From contig JAHECZ010000010.1 in the NCBI GenBank assembly GCA_024641475.1, forward strand, positions 1-64,000: 64,000 nt of DNA. Direction: 5' to 3'. The notes beneath the pieces are model-generated. The model was not told the origin of the DNA, searched no databases, and saw nothing but the letters and a program-made list of their open reading frames with translations. The translations under genes and the position numbers were made by a program. Source of the stretch: Gammaproteobacteria bacterium (GTDB taxonomy: Bacteria; Pseudomonadota; Gammaproteobacteria; UBA6429; Thiohalophilaceae). Of the stretch, positions 1-8,497 are shown one piece after another; within the stretch, counting starts at the first letter, position 1, and every line of letters starts with the position of its first letter.

Positions 1-914
1 TCAAACCCAATTGCAATCCCGCAACAATCCGGCAAACCGTGTTGCAAGGCGGCAAGAAATTTTTCATCCAGTGGGACAACGGGCAACTTGCGTTGTTGCC
101 GTTCGCCAAGCTCTTTCTCCATGCGGTGGCGTTGCGCAGCGACATTCGTTAATTCATGAAAGCCATTCGCCAATTCCAGACCATTGCAATAAATTTCAAA
201 ACGCTCAGCAACTTTAGGATTAGTCGGACTTAATGCGGCCAGTGAGGCCTGCTCTGCAGGATAATCGCGAATCACGACCAGGCGATCGCGCGGCAAATGC
301 GGCTCGACACAATGGGTCAGTATTAATTCCAGCCAGGTTTGTTTATCCGCTTGCGCAAAGGCCGACACATCCGCCGGTACCTGAGATGCAAACGCAGCAC
401 GCAATTGAACAACATCAGCAATGAGTGGATCAAGCCCGGCAAATTCGATAAACGCCTGTTGATACGTAAACTGCATCACCGGCTGCAGGTTGAGATGCTC
501 ACGCAACAGATCTTCGACAAGGCGCACATTCTCGGCGATAAAGGCATCATAGTCGGTATCGATGCGATACCATTCCAGCATGGTGAATTCCGGAAGATGG
601 CGAGCCCCCATCTCACCGGCGCGAAACACTTTGCAAATTTGATATATCGAACCGCTTCCTGCCGCGAGCAATCGCTTCATCGCCAGCTCGGGTGAGGTAT
701 GCAAATAATATTGTGCCGTTGGATGCAGCGGATCACTGACGACGAAGCTTTGCAGATGCAACTCAGTCGTTGCTGTATCCGCCAGCAGTGGGGTTTCAAC
801 TTCCAGCACACCACGTGATAAAAAATAGGCCCGCAGCTGTTGCAGCATGCGGGCACGGTGTTGGAGCGTGGTTAAAGTCGCGGTAGGACGCCAGTCAGAA
901 TCAGACTCACTCAC
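1..914 (-). CDS. epmA: EF-P--(R)-beta-lysine ligase EpmA (PoxA/GenX), 3' end cut by window edge
   Basis: A lysyl-tRNA synthetase-like enzyme without an anticodon domain. In the known family it activates (R)-beta-lysine with ATP and attaches it to the conserved lysine of EF-P in the cytoplasm. The reading frame runs off the left edge after 304 codons; E. coli EpmA is about 325 residues, so only some 20 are missing. Visible class II synthetase features are YLHTSPE near residues 70-76 and the motif-2 stretch from FR at 97 to PEFTMLEWYR ending at 117; ELANGFHELT lies in the C-terminal part. I chose the GTG start at 914 because it begins VSES like the MSE start of E. coli EpmA. An AAGGA overlaps the end of efp just upstream, so the two genes are probably translationally coupled. 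The substrate gene efp is directly upstream and epmB is divergent, which supports the call. Confidence 0.95.
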   Translation of the reverse strand, partial: MSESDSDWRPTATLTTLQHRARMLQQLRAYFLSRGVLEVETPLLADTATTELHLQSFVVSDPLHPTAQYYLHTSPELAMKRLLAAGSGSIYQICKVFRAGEMGARHLPEFTMLEWYRIDTDYDAFIAENVRLVEDLLREHLNLQPVMQFTYQQAFIEFAGLDPLIADVVQLRAAFASQVPADVSAFAQADKQTWLELILTHCVEPHLPRDRLVVIRDYPAEQASLAALSPTNPKVAERFEIYCNGLELANGFHELTNVAAQRHRMEKELGERQQRKLPVVPLDEKFLAALQHGLPDCCGIAIGF

Positions 915-925
915 CGCGGACAGAC

Positions 926-1495
926 TTATTCCTTAACGCGGCCAAGGTACTCGCCGGTGCGTGTATCGACCTTCAGGATATCACCTTCATTGACGAACAA
1001 CGGCACCTTCACAACAGCACCCGTTTCCAATGTCGCTGGTTTGGATCCACCGGTGGCGGTATCACCACGCATACCCGGATCTGTTTGGGTTACTTTTAGC
1101 ACGACGTGATTGGGGGGTGTCACTGTTATAGGGATGTTATTCCATAAGGTCACAACACAGACATCCTGTTCCTTGAGCCATTTACCATTATCACCAATGG
1201 CATTGGCATCGGTCTGATATTGTTCAAAACTTTCGGTTTGCATGAAATGCCACATTTCACCATCGTTATACATGTATTGCATATCGGTATCGAGAACGTC
1301 AGCCGCTTCGACCGATTCATTGGATTTGAATGTTTTTTCCAACACACGGCCGGTTTTCAGATTGCGCATCTTGATGCGACTAAAGGCCTGACCTTTACCG
1401 GGTTTGACAAATTCGGCTTCGAGCACATTACAGGGATCGCCGTCGAGCATAAATTTGACGCCGGCACGCAAATCACTGGTGTTAATAGATGACAT
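926..1495 (-). CDS. efp: Elongation factor P
   Basis: EF-P binds between the P and E sites of the ribosome and rescues stalling at polyproline stretches. The protein is 189 residues, the normal length. The modification loop reads KPGKGQ and places the acceptor lysine at residue 34, the position that is beta-lysylated in E. coli. An N-terminal KOW-like domain is followed by two OB-like domains and the C-terminal signature region ending GEYLGRVKE. It is upstream of epmA with a 12-base gap, and epmB is divergent, so substrate, ligase and aminomutase sit together. The ATG start at 1495 gives the family N-terminus. The leader contains a strong hairpin, listed separately. Confidence 0.98.
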   Translation of the reverse strand: MSSINTSDLRAGVKFMLDGDPCNVLEAEFVKPGKGQAFSRIKMRNLKTGRVLEKTFKSNESVEAADVLDTDMQYMYNDGEMWHFMQTESFEQYQTDANAIGDNGKWLKEQDVCVVTLWNNIPITVTPPNHVVLKVTQTDPGMRGDTATGGSKPATLETGAVVKVPLFVNEGDILKVDTRTGEYLGRVKE

Positions 1496-1533
1496 AATAT
1501 TGATTACCTTATCGAACGCTAATTTTTCAGGCT

Positions 1534-1563
1534 GACGAATACCCGCAAGTGTCCGGGTTCGTC
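1534..1563 (-). promoter_or_regulatory. Stem-loop in the efp/epmB intergenic region
   Basis: The arms GACGAA (1534-1539) and TTCGTC (1558-1563), plus CCCG and CGGG inside them, form a 10-bp stem with a two-base bulge and an 8-base loop. It lies 39 bases upstream of the efp start, probably in the efp leader, and upstream of the epmB start on the other strand. No U-tract follows on either side, so it is not a typical terminator. A role in efp translation or mRNA stability is only a guess. Confidence 0.4.
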
Positions 1564-1604
1564 ATAATACGGCCTGGCCATGTATACCCCATAAAAGGTT
1601 GCTT

Positions 1605-2615
1605 ATGATATCGGAAACCGTGCTGAGTTGGCAGCGTCCGCTGCAAAGCTGGCAACAATTGCAAGCCAGTGCCATTCGCGATCCGGCGATTTTGCTCGCA
1701 CGTCTGCAACTACCAATGGAATGGCTCCCGGCTGCCCGTCTGGCTGCCGAACAATTTGCTCTGCGGGTACCCGAACCCTTTCTTGCCCGTATACAGCCTG
1801 GCGACCCCAATGATCCGCTATTGAGACAAGTTTTACCGCTGGCCATCGAAATGGAGCAAATCCCGGGCTTTGTGGCCGATCCGGTTGGCGATCAGGCAGC
1901 CATGGTGGAGCCCGGTATATTGCAAAAATACGCCGGCCGGGTCTTGTTGGTTGCCACCGGTGCCTGTGCGGTACATTGCCGGTATTGCTTTAGACGCCAC
2001 TTTCCTTATACACAAGCGAATGCCTCAACGGCACACTGGCAAACCGCACTGACGGTCATCGCCGCTGACAGCAGCATTAAAGAAGTCATTCTTAGTGGCG
2101 GCGATCCCCTGAGCCTGTCGGATGATCGCCTCAATGAACTTATTCAGGCCCTGCTCGCCATACCGCATGTGCAACGCTTACGGTTACATACGCGCTTGCC
2201 TGTGGTGATCCCGCAACGGATAACACCGGCCTTGCTGAATATGTTGAGTCACACGCGTCTGCAAACCATCATGGTGATCCACGCCAACCATCCGAACGAA
2301 ATTGATGCCACACTGCGCTCCGCCCTCACCTCGCTACGTCACAGTGGAGTTACCCTGCTGAATCAATCCGTGTTATTACGCGGCATCAATGACGATGTAG
2401 CAACATTGGTCAGTTTAAGTGAGGCTTTATTTGCCTGTGGCGTGTTACCGTACTATCTACACCAACTGGACAAGGTTCAGGGTGCGGCGCATTTTGAAGT
2501 CGATGCTGACACCGCCCGAACCCTCCATGCGGCTGTCCGGGATTGCCTTCCCGGGTACCTGGTGCCCCGGTTAGTGAAAGAAATTCCTGGAATGGCCGCT
2601 AAACTTCCGTTGTAA
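1605..2615 (+). CDS. epmB: EF-P beta-lysylation protein EpmB (L-lysine 2,3-aminomutase)
   Basis: A radical-SAM, PLP-dependent enzyme that converts L-lysine to (R)-beta-lysine for EpmA. The CxxxCxxC iron-sulfur motif is seen as CAVHCRYC about a third of the way in, preceded by ALRVPEPF and PDDPLLRQV-like family sequence (here PNDPLLRQV). The sequence follows E. coli EpmB to the end, including GVTLLNQSVLLRG, YYLHQLDKVQGAAHF and PGYLVPRLVKEI. I prefer the ATG at 1605 over an in-frame TTG at 1599, because AAAAGG at 1594-1598 is well spaced for the ATG and touches the TTG. The product is then 336 residues. It is divergent from efp-epmA across about 110 bases. Confidence 0.96.
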   Translation: MISETVLSWQRPLQSWQQLQASAIRDPAILLARLQLPMEWLPAARLAAEQFALRVPEPFLARIQPGDPNDPLLRQVLPLAIEMEQIPGFVADPVGDQAAMVEPGILQKYAGRVLLVATGACAVHCRYCFRRHFPYTQANASTAHWQTALTVIAADSSIKEVILSGGDPLSLSDDRLNELIQALLAIPHVQRLRLHTRLPVVIPQRITPALLNMLSHTRLQTIMVIHANHPNEIDATLRSALTSLRHSGVTLLNQSVLLRGINDDVATLVSLSEALFACGVLPYYLHQLDKVQGAAHFEVDADTARTLHAAVRDCLPGYLVPRLVKEIPGMAAKLPL

Positions 2616-2735
2616 GCGGTTGAAAAACCACTGGTCTTGCTTTAAGCACTGGTTATCGGGTACTTGGCATGATCCCTGCCCATTGGGGCATAATTCACCC
2701 TTATTTGGGCACGGCTATATATTGTTGGAGTCGAT

Positions 2736-4574
2736 GTGGGAAAGACATTGGAATTGGAACTGCCGGAACGCAGTAAACCGGGGAAGGAGGCTTTCGATCT
2801 CCGCCCCCGCCATGTGGAAACATGGTTAAATGAGTTGCCACGCGGCAACATCGGCGAAACTGCACGGCAAATGTTTTTGGCGTTGGTCGATACCAACCGC
2901 CTGGATTATCCACACCAAAATCGCATACAGTTTCTTGAAGCCAGTCGAGAAACCGTGTCCTATACCACTGATTCCATGCGACGACATTTCGTCAGCATCA
3001 ATGCACCCATGCCGGATAAAAACTGGAAGATTGCCGAAGCTACGCGTGAAATCTATTACGCTCAGGGTAGCGGCTATCTCATCGCAATCGAAGATTTACT
3101 CAACCACTCTTTTCTGTTTGCCGACTCACATACACTGGCCGTTCTGGTGCATCGCGCACTGACCGCACTTGGACGCGCCATGCTAACGTGCTACCAAAGC
3201 TATACCCCTTTACCAGAACAACTATGGACGCGCCTGCATCATCTTTATAGTCTGGCTGAAGAACGCAACATTCTGAATACATCGATCAGTGATTCACAGC
3301 ACCGTTTCGTACCTAAAACCAGCATCGTCATGGAATATACGCGCTTGTTGTTGCTGGGTTTGGCCTCACCCTATCGTTTGCGGCATGGTGAAGTCACCAA
3401 GGTCTATGACATTTTAGAACGCTGGAATAGTAAATGCCGGTTACACGGCATCTCAGATGAAATCAAACAAGGTAAAAATGGCATGTCATTCGGGGTGAAT
3501 CTCACTTCTGATGATGCCGCCAGAGCGTTGGCACTTGCCGGTGATGATTGCAACAAGGAACAGTGCCGTGTGCTGGATACCCAACCACTGGCTAATGCGA
3601 TCCGTAAGGAAGTTAAACATGGCTTTAAGAGTGGCGACACGACCTTAACGGGTATCGAAATGAATCGCCCGGATTTATCCCATGATCTGATGCGCCGTTT
3701 GTTGATTGCCTGGTGCGTCATTCCACGCCGCGGTTTTCCGCGCAGTGAAGTGGAAGAACAGGTGGAAGTTACCCTGGGCCTGTCCGCCACCCATCAGGTC
3801 ATCATCACCGGCTCGCGCCGGCGCGCCACCGACAACGATAGTTTTAATAACACTGCCCAATTCGAAGCAGGCAAATCTGCCGACGGCATCAACATGAGCG
3901 AAAAAGAACCCATAAAAGTCCCTGATATTTGGGACATGATATATTTTTCCGGTGGCAGCGAAGGCATAGAGGTCATGGAGGAGCAATTTCAAAAAGAACA
4001 AAACCCCACCAAACCATCGACCACCCCAACACATTATCATCCTGAAACCTGGGCAATTCTGAACGAAAGCGCACGCGGCTATTGCATCCAATCTGTCGGA
4101 CGTCCCAAAGAGGCTCGCGCTCAGGTAGGCGAATTAATCGGTGTGCGCCGCAGCATTCGCGGACAAACCTGGAAATGGGGAATCGGCGTCATCCGCTGGC
4201 TCAAAGCAGACGATCAAAACCGCCTGATCCTGGGCATAGAGATGCTCACTCCCGATGCAGCCGCAATTGGGATACGCGGCATTACCAATACCAAGAACGA
4301 CTATAAACGCACTTTGATGTTACCGGAGATAAAAGCCATCAATCAGCCGACCACGCTGATAACCGGGCCGGTGCCCTATCGGGTTAGCAATCAGTTGATC
4401 ATTAATATCCTGGGAAAGGAAATTATGATCAAGCTCACGAAACAAGTGCAGAACACCGGCTTGTTTGCCCAATTTGAATTTGAGATCCTTGAACAGCAGC
4501 AACAGCCTGGCGCCAAAACCTCCAAGCAGGATGAAGCAGAGTCTGAATTTGACAGCGTTTGGACATCCATCTGA
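2736..4574 (+). CDS. FimW-like c-di-GMP effector (cyclic-di-GMP receptor family)
   Basis: A 612-residue soluble protein. The N-terminus (LELPERSKPGKEAFDLRP, then NIGETARQMFLAL) is typical of a gammaproteobacterial family once labelled molecular chaperone, which as I recall includes Pseudomonas aeruginosa PA4958/FimW, a c-di-GMP effector that promotes pilus assembly. The C-terminal part has a PilZ-like pattern: AQVGELIGVRRS near residue 455, then GIGVIRWLK and ILGIEML. No signal peptide or membrane segment is visible. The start is GTG at 2736 with GGAG close upstream; the ATG two bases earlier is out of frame. A fimX homologue follows 200 bases downstream on the same strand, as in Pseudomonas, and this is the strongest argument for the call. 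The family match is good; ligand binding here is inferred. Confidence 0.72.
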   Translation: MGKTLELELPERSKPGKEAFDLRPRHVETWLNELPRGNIGETARQMFLALVDTNRLDYPHQNRIQFLEASRETVSYTTDSMRRHFVSINAPMPDKNWKIAEATREIYYAQGSGYLIAIEDLLNHSFLFADSHTLAVLVHRALTALGRAMLTCYQSYTPLPEQLWTRLHHLYSLAEERNILNTSISDSQHRFVPKTSIVMEYTRLLLLGLASPYRLRHGEVTKVYDILERWNSKCRLHGISDEIKQGKNGMSFGVNLTSDDAARALALAGDDCNKEQCRVLDTQPLANAIRKEVKHGFKSGDTTLTGIEMNRPDLSHDLMRRLLIAWCVIPRRGFPRSEVEEQVEVTLGLSATHQVIITGSRRRATDNDSFNNTAQFEAGKSADGINMSEKEPIKVPDIWDMIYFSGGSEGIEVMEEQFQKEQNPTKPSTTPTHYHPETWAILNESARGYCIQSVGRPKEARAQVGELIGVRRSIRGQTWKWGIGVIRWLKADDQNRLILGIEMLTPDAAAIGIRGITNTKNDYKRTLMLPEIKAINQPTTLITGPVPYRVSNQLIINILGKEIMIKLTKQVQNTGLFAQFEFEILEQQQQPGAKTSKQDEAESEFDSVWTSI

Positions 4575-4774
4575 GGCGGTAGCAGGATCGCGCTATGTTA
4601 TGCAGCAACTTTACACCTTGTAATTCCCTTCAAGTCAGATGTCAGTCAGGTCGATATATTCTGCATAAAATGGGGTATACACCCGTCTTGCGCCTCCGGC
4701 GTGAATCGGTTAGCGTGCACTACAACAAGGCTGGGAGTTATGCCACAGAACAACAATTTCACTAGGATGGTGTT

Positions 4775-6859
4775 GTGAGTAACGAAAATTTACTGCGTGT
4801 CCTGACAGTATTTGAGGCATCAGAAGAAGCCGAGACGCTGATGAATGCTCTGCGTAATGCTGGGCACATCGTGCGTGATTTGCGCGCCGAAGACGCAGAA
4901 AACATGCGCACGGCAATCGAAGAAAACCCGATCGATATTATCCTGGCCAAACTCAAATTACCGCAATTTACCGCCCGGCAAGCTCTTGAAGTTTTACTAC
5001 AATCAGGTCGTGACATTCCTTTCGTGGTAATAACTCAGCCAGGTAAAGAATCTTTAGCATTGGAAGTACTGAAAAACGGTGCGCGCGATGCGGTTGCAGA
5101 AGATCAGGTTGAACGGCTAAAACTCATCGTCAAACGTGAAATTGGTGACCTGCGCGACCGCCGTGCCGCCCGCCGCAGTGAGCAGCTCCTGCATGAAACC
5201 GAAAAACGCGCCAAGCATTTGATCGACAGTTCTCGCGATGCCATTTCCTATGTTCACGATGGCATGCATTTATACGCCAATGAAGCGTATCTGAAAATGT
5301 TTGGCCTAAGTGATCCTGACGATATCCAGGGCATGCCGATAATGGATTTAGTCAACAGCGAAGATCACGCCAAACTCAAGGAATTTTTACGCGCCTATAC
5401 CAAAGGCCAGTCGGAGCATACCCAACTGGAAGTACATGGCCAGCATGCAGAAGGCCGTAAAATCAAGATCAACATGGAGTTCTCTCCGGCCAGTATGGAC
5501 GGCGAGGCCTGCACCCAGATCATTATTCGCGATCATTCCCCGAATAAAGAACTGGAACAAAAATTGAACGTCATGAGCCAGATGGATCTGGTCACGGGCC
5601 TCTTCAATCGCACTTATTTCCTTGAACACCTCGATCAGGTTATTGCCCGTGCAATTGCCGGTCAGGTTCGCGGATCATTGTTCTTCATCACACTGGATAA
5701 ATATGCCGAGGTACGCAATCAGCACGGCATCGCCGCTGCAGATCACCTTGTTGCCGATGTAGCCGCACACCTGAAAAACAAATTACGAGATTTGGGGCTG
5801 TTATCCCGGTTTGAAGCCGGTAATTTTACGTTACTGATCCAGAATATCGACAGCAAGCAATCTGAAAAATACGCTTCAGGGATTGGCAAACTCATTGCCG
5901 AACACATCGCAGACGTCGGTAGCAAGACCACAGTTCAATCCACTTGCAGCATCGGGCTTACGCAGATCAACGAGACCACCAGCAACAGCCAGGAATGTAT
6001 TCACCGGGCAGAAAAAGGTGCTGAACTGGCCCAGCAGGAAGGCGGCAATCGTTATCGTATTTTCAATCCGGCATTACAGGAACTGGCTGCACAGGAACAA
6101 TCGAATGCCGCTGCGTTACGGATTAAATCCGCATTAAAAGATAATAAATTCCGCCTGCTCTACCAGCCCATCGTCAGTCTGCATGGTGAACCAGGCGCGC
6201 ACTACGAAGTTTTGGTTCGCATGCTCGATGAAAAAGATGAAGTTCTGCCCCCCAATGAATTCCTGCCTGCCGCACAGGATTCCGGGCTGATGAATTTTAT
6301 CGATCGCTGGATAATAGCGAATACTTTCATGATCCTGACACGCAAACAGAAGGAAGGTCAGAAGACCCGCGTATTCCTGAAACTTTCGGCAGCAACTATC
6401 TGTGATGTTGAGTTTCTGCCATGGATAAGCGAACGCATCAAAAGCACTCGTATCGATACCGACAGTCTGGTATTCATGTTGAGCGAGGAAGCAGCGCTCA
6501 ATCATCTTAAACAAGCCAAAATCGTCTGTGACGGATTAAACCAACTGCATTGTCGTATTGCACTGGAAAATTTCGGTATCGAGCAAAATACTTTTCACTC
6601 GCTAAAACAACTTGCAGTTAATTACATTAAAATTCACATGAGTCTGATCCAAGGCTTGCCGCAGAATATTGAACACCAGGAAAAGCTTAAATCCATAGCC
6701 GAAACGGCGAACAGCCAGAACATTCAAACCATTGCCGCATTTGTGGAAGACGCCAATAGTCTGGCAGTTCTCTGGCAGTGCGCGGTGGATTTTATCGAAG
6801 GCCATTTCCTGCAACAGCCTACGGCTGAGATGAACTACGACTTCAACGAGAATTTCTAA
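4775..6859 (+). CDS. fimX: FimX-like degenerate GGDEF/EAL protein with receiver and PAS domains
   Basis: At 694 residues it is almost the length of P. aeruginosa FimX (691), the polar c-di-GMP receptor that controls type IV pilus assembly and twitching. The order is receiver (1-120), PAS (145-255), GGDEF-like (265-430) and EAL-like (445-690). Every catalytic signature is degenerate. The receiver has IDIILAKLK at 53-61 with no phospho-acceptor Asp. The GGDEF site reads EAGNF (347-351). The EAL motif is EVL (478-480), the same variant as FimX. LLYQPIV before it is kept, which fits ligand binding without turnover. The start is GTG at 4775 with AGGA at 4764-4767. The gene follows the FimW-like gene and ends at a terminator. 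Confidence 0.88.
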   Translation: MSNENLLRVLTVFEASEEAETLMNALRNAGHIVRDLRAEDAENMRTAIEENPIDIILAKLKLPQFTARQALEVLLQSGRDIPFVVITQPGKESLALEVLKNGARDAVAEDQVERLKLIVKREIGDLRDRRAARRSEQLLHETEKRAKHLIDSSRDAISYVHDGMHLYANEAYLKMFGLSDPDDIQGMPIMDLVNSEDHAKLKEFLRAYTKGQSEHTQLEVHGQHAEGRKIKINMEFSPASMDGEACTQIIIRDHSPNKELEQKLNVMSQMDLVTGLFNRTYFLEHLDQVIARAIAGQVRGSLFFITLDKYAEVRNQHGIAAADHLVADVAAHLKNKLRDLGLLSRFEAGNFTLLIQNIDSKQSEKYASGIGKLIAEHIADVGSKTTVQSTCSIGLTQINETTSNSQECIHRAEKGAELAQQEGGNRYRIFNPALQELAAQEQSNAAALRIKSALKDNKFRLLYQPIVSLHGEPGAHYEVLVRMLDEKDEVLPPNEFLPAAQDSGLMNFIDRWIIANTFMILTRKQKEGQKTRVFLKLSAATICDVEFLPWISERIKSTRIDTDSLVFMLSEEAALNHLKQAKIVCDGLNQLHCRIALENFGIEQNTFHSLKQLAVNYIKIHMSLIQGLPQNIEHQEKLKSIAETANSQNIQTIAAFVEDANSLAVLWQCAVDFIEGHFLQQPTAEMNYDFNENF

Positions 6860-6875
6860 AATACTGTTCCATTCT

Positions 6876-6900
6876 CCCTCTCCCAGTGGGAGAGGGCTTT
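6876..6900 (+). terminator. Rho-independent terminator after fimX
   Basis: A perfect 9-bp stem, CCCTCTCCC (6876-6884) and GGGAGAGGG (6888-6896), with a 3-base loop, followed by CTTTT. It starts 17 bases after the fimX stop and lies between fimX and the convergent DUF1015 gene. The arm sequence is of a kind that is often dispersed in bacterial genomes, so it could also be one copy of a repeat; only one copy was noticed here. Confidence 0.75.
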
Positions 6901-6908
6901 TGACATAA

Positions 6909-8147
6909 TTAATCCAATACGTGTGATACCAGTCCATCCGCCAGCTTAGGTTCAAACCAGGTGGATTTCGGCGGCATTACCTCATTGGCATCCGCTACCG
7001 CCATTAAATCACTCAGCTGTGTTGGGTGGAGCGCAAATGCTACCTGCATTTCGCCGCTATCGACGCGACGCTGTAATTCTGCCAAACCCCGAATGCCGCC
7101 CACAAAGTCAATGCGCTTGTCACGGCGCGGATCAGCAATTCCCAACACCGGGCTAATCAGGTGATTCTGCAATAAACTGACATCGAGCCTGCCAACGGGA
7201 TCCTGCTGCGGGATTAGTTCAGGTTTGATGTTCAGCCGATACCACGTACCGTCCAGATACATACCAAACTCGCCGGTCCGTTGGGGTTTATATGCAGTTG
7301 CGACCGGCTCACAGTCGAATGCAGTAGCAATCCGTTGTTTGAATTGTTCCGCATTCATGCCATGCAAATCCCGAATGACTCGATTGTAATCGAGAATTTG
7401 CATTTGATTATCCGGAAAGACAACTGATAAAAAATAATTATGAGATGCCGCCGTGTTGGCATCACCAGTTTGATGGCGCATCGCTGCCACACGCGATGCT
7501 GCTGCAGAGCGGTGATGGCCATCTGCGATATACAAGCAAGGCATGGCATCAAAGGTTTTTGTTAGAACGGCGATTTGCTTTTCATCGTCGATAACCCACA
7601 GGGTATGTTTCACGCCATCATCAGCCACGAGGTCATAAACAGGTTTACCGGTAATGACGGTGTTAATAATTGCATCCACGCTCGCATCACGACGATAGGT
7701 AAGAAATACCGGACCAGTTTGCGCATTCAGCGCATCTATTTGCCGTACCCGATCATCTTCTTTGTCCGGACGGGTAAATTCGTGTTTGCGGATGCGATTG
7801 GTGTTGTAATCCGCCACTGAGGCAATAGCCACCAGGCCAATTTGCTGATGATTGCCCATCACCAGACGATATGCGTAATAACACGGTTTGGCATCGCGAA
7901 TTAATACCTGTTCTGCAATCATTTTTGCAAAATTTTCCTTACCTTTGGCATAAACCTGCGCATCAAAGGGATCGATGTCAGCAGGTAAATCAATCTCGGG
8001 TTTGGAAATATGCAGGAAACTGCGCGGCCGCCCAGTGGCACGTTGCCGTGCCTCTTGCGTGTTCAACACATCGTAAGGTGGCGCGACCACATCATTGGCA
8101 CACTCTGGTTTGGGACGGAGTCCACGAAATGGACGAATTAATGACAT
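6909..8147 (-). CDS. DUF1015 family protein
   Basis: A 412-residue cytosolic protein. The opening LIRPFRGLRP, VVAPPYDVL near residue 23 and YIADGHHRSAAA near the middle are the recognised signatures of the DUF1015 family, found across bacteria and often near amino-acid genes. GHHR resembles motifs of ParB/sulfiredoxin-like nucleotide-binding folds, but I do not assign an activity. The ATG at 8147 is preceded by AGGAG. It is monocistronic and convergent with fimX. Confidence 0.85.
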   Translation of the reverse strand: MSLIRPFRGLRPKPECANDVVAPPYDVLNTQEARQRATGRPRSFLHISKPEIDLPADIDPFDAQVYAKGKENFAKMIAEQVLIRDAKPCYYAYRLVMGNHQQIGLVAIASVADYNTNRIRKHEFTRPDKEDDRVRQIDALNAQTGPVFLTYRRDASVDAIINTVITGKPVYDLVADDGVKHTLWVIDDEKQIAVLTKTFDAMPCLYIADGHHRSAAASRVAAMRHQTGDANTAASHNYFLSVVFPDNQMQILDYNRVIRDLHGMNAEQFKQRIATAFDCEPVATAYKPQRTGEFGMYLDGTWYRLNIKPELIPQQDPVGRLDVSLLQNHLISPVLGIADPRRDKRIDFVGGIRGLAELQRRVDSGEMQVAFALHPTQLSDLMAVADANEVMPPKSTWFEPKLADGLVSHVLD

Positions 8148-8497
8148 GCAATTTCTCCTGCTAATTCTTCACGCTAAGTCAACACACCACAAAGCGGTTA
8201 CGTCTACATATCCCGTATACCACTTGGCATCCCTAATTATATCCATCTATTATAATAAGGTCTTGTGAATGATAATTTGGTATTTTAATCAAATCACACA
8301 ATTATAATGCGCCCTAAATTGTGACCTATAATGCTGTTTTTTAGAATACCTATAGCGGATCACACTACCGACCGCTAACCTCATTGTGCACAGGTATGGT
8401 AATAGCATCGTGCTATTATATATAACCTTTCTGGCCATTGCGGCTTAGCCTGGCACACGCAACACCCCCAAATACACCGTTAAATGAGTTGAGCGAG
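8148..8497. promoter_or_regulatory. AT-rich divergent intergenic region between the DUF1015 gene and the adenylate cyclase
   Basis: About 350 bases with no convincing gene. It contains two TATAAT -10-like boxes (8303-8308 and 8327-8332), each inside the repeated word TATAATGC. A 7-bp inverted repeat, CACAATT (8297-8303) and AATTGTG (8317-8323), straddles the first. No good -35 box was found at the right spacing for either, so promoter positions are uncertain. The arms point the wrong way for a CRP site. Confidence 0.35.

Noticed and set aside
3675..4091. Minus-strand open frame of 138 codons opposite the FimW-like gene
   Set aside because: It lies wholly antisense to a conserved gene, has no family match and no ribosome-binding site; it is a shadow frame.
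8294..8324. TCACA...TGTGA words near the adenylate cyclase as a CRP site
   Set aside because: CRP sites are TGTGA-N6-TCACA; here the half-sites face outward and the spacing is wrong.
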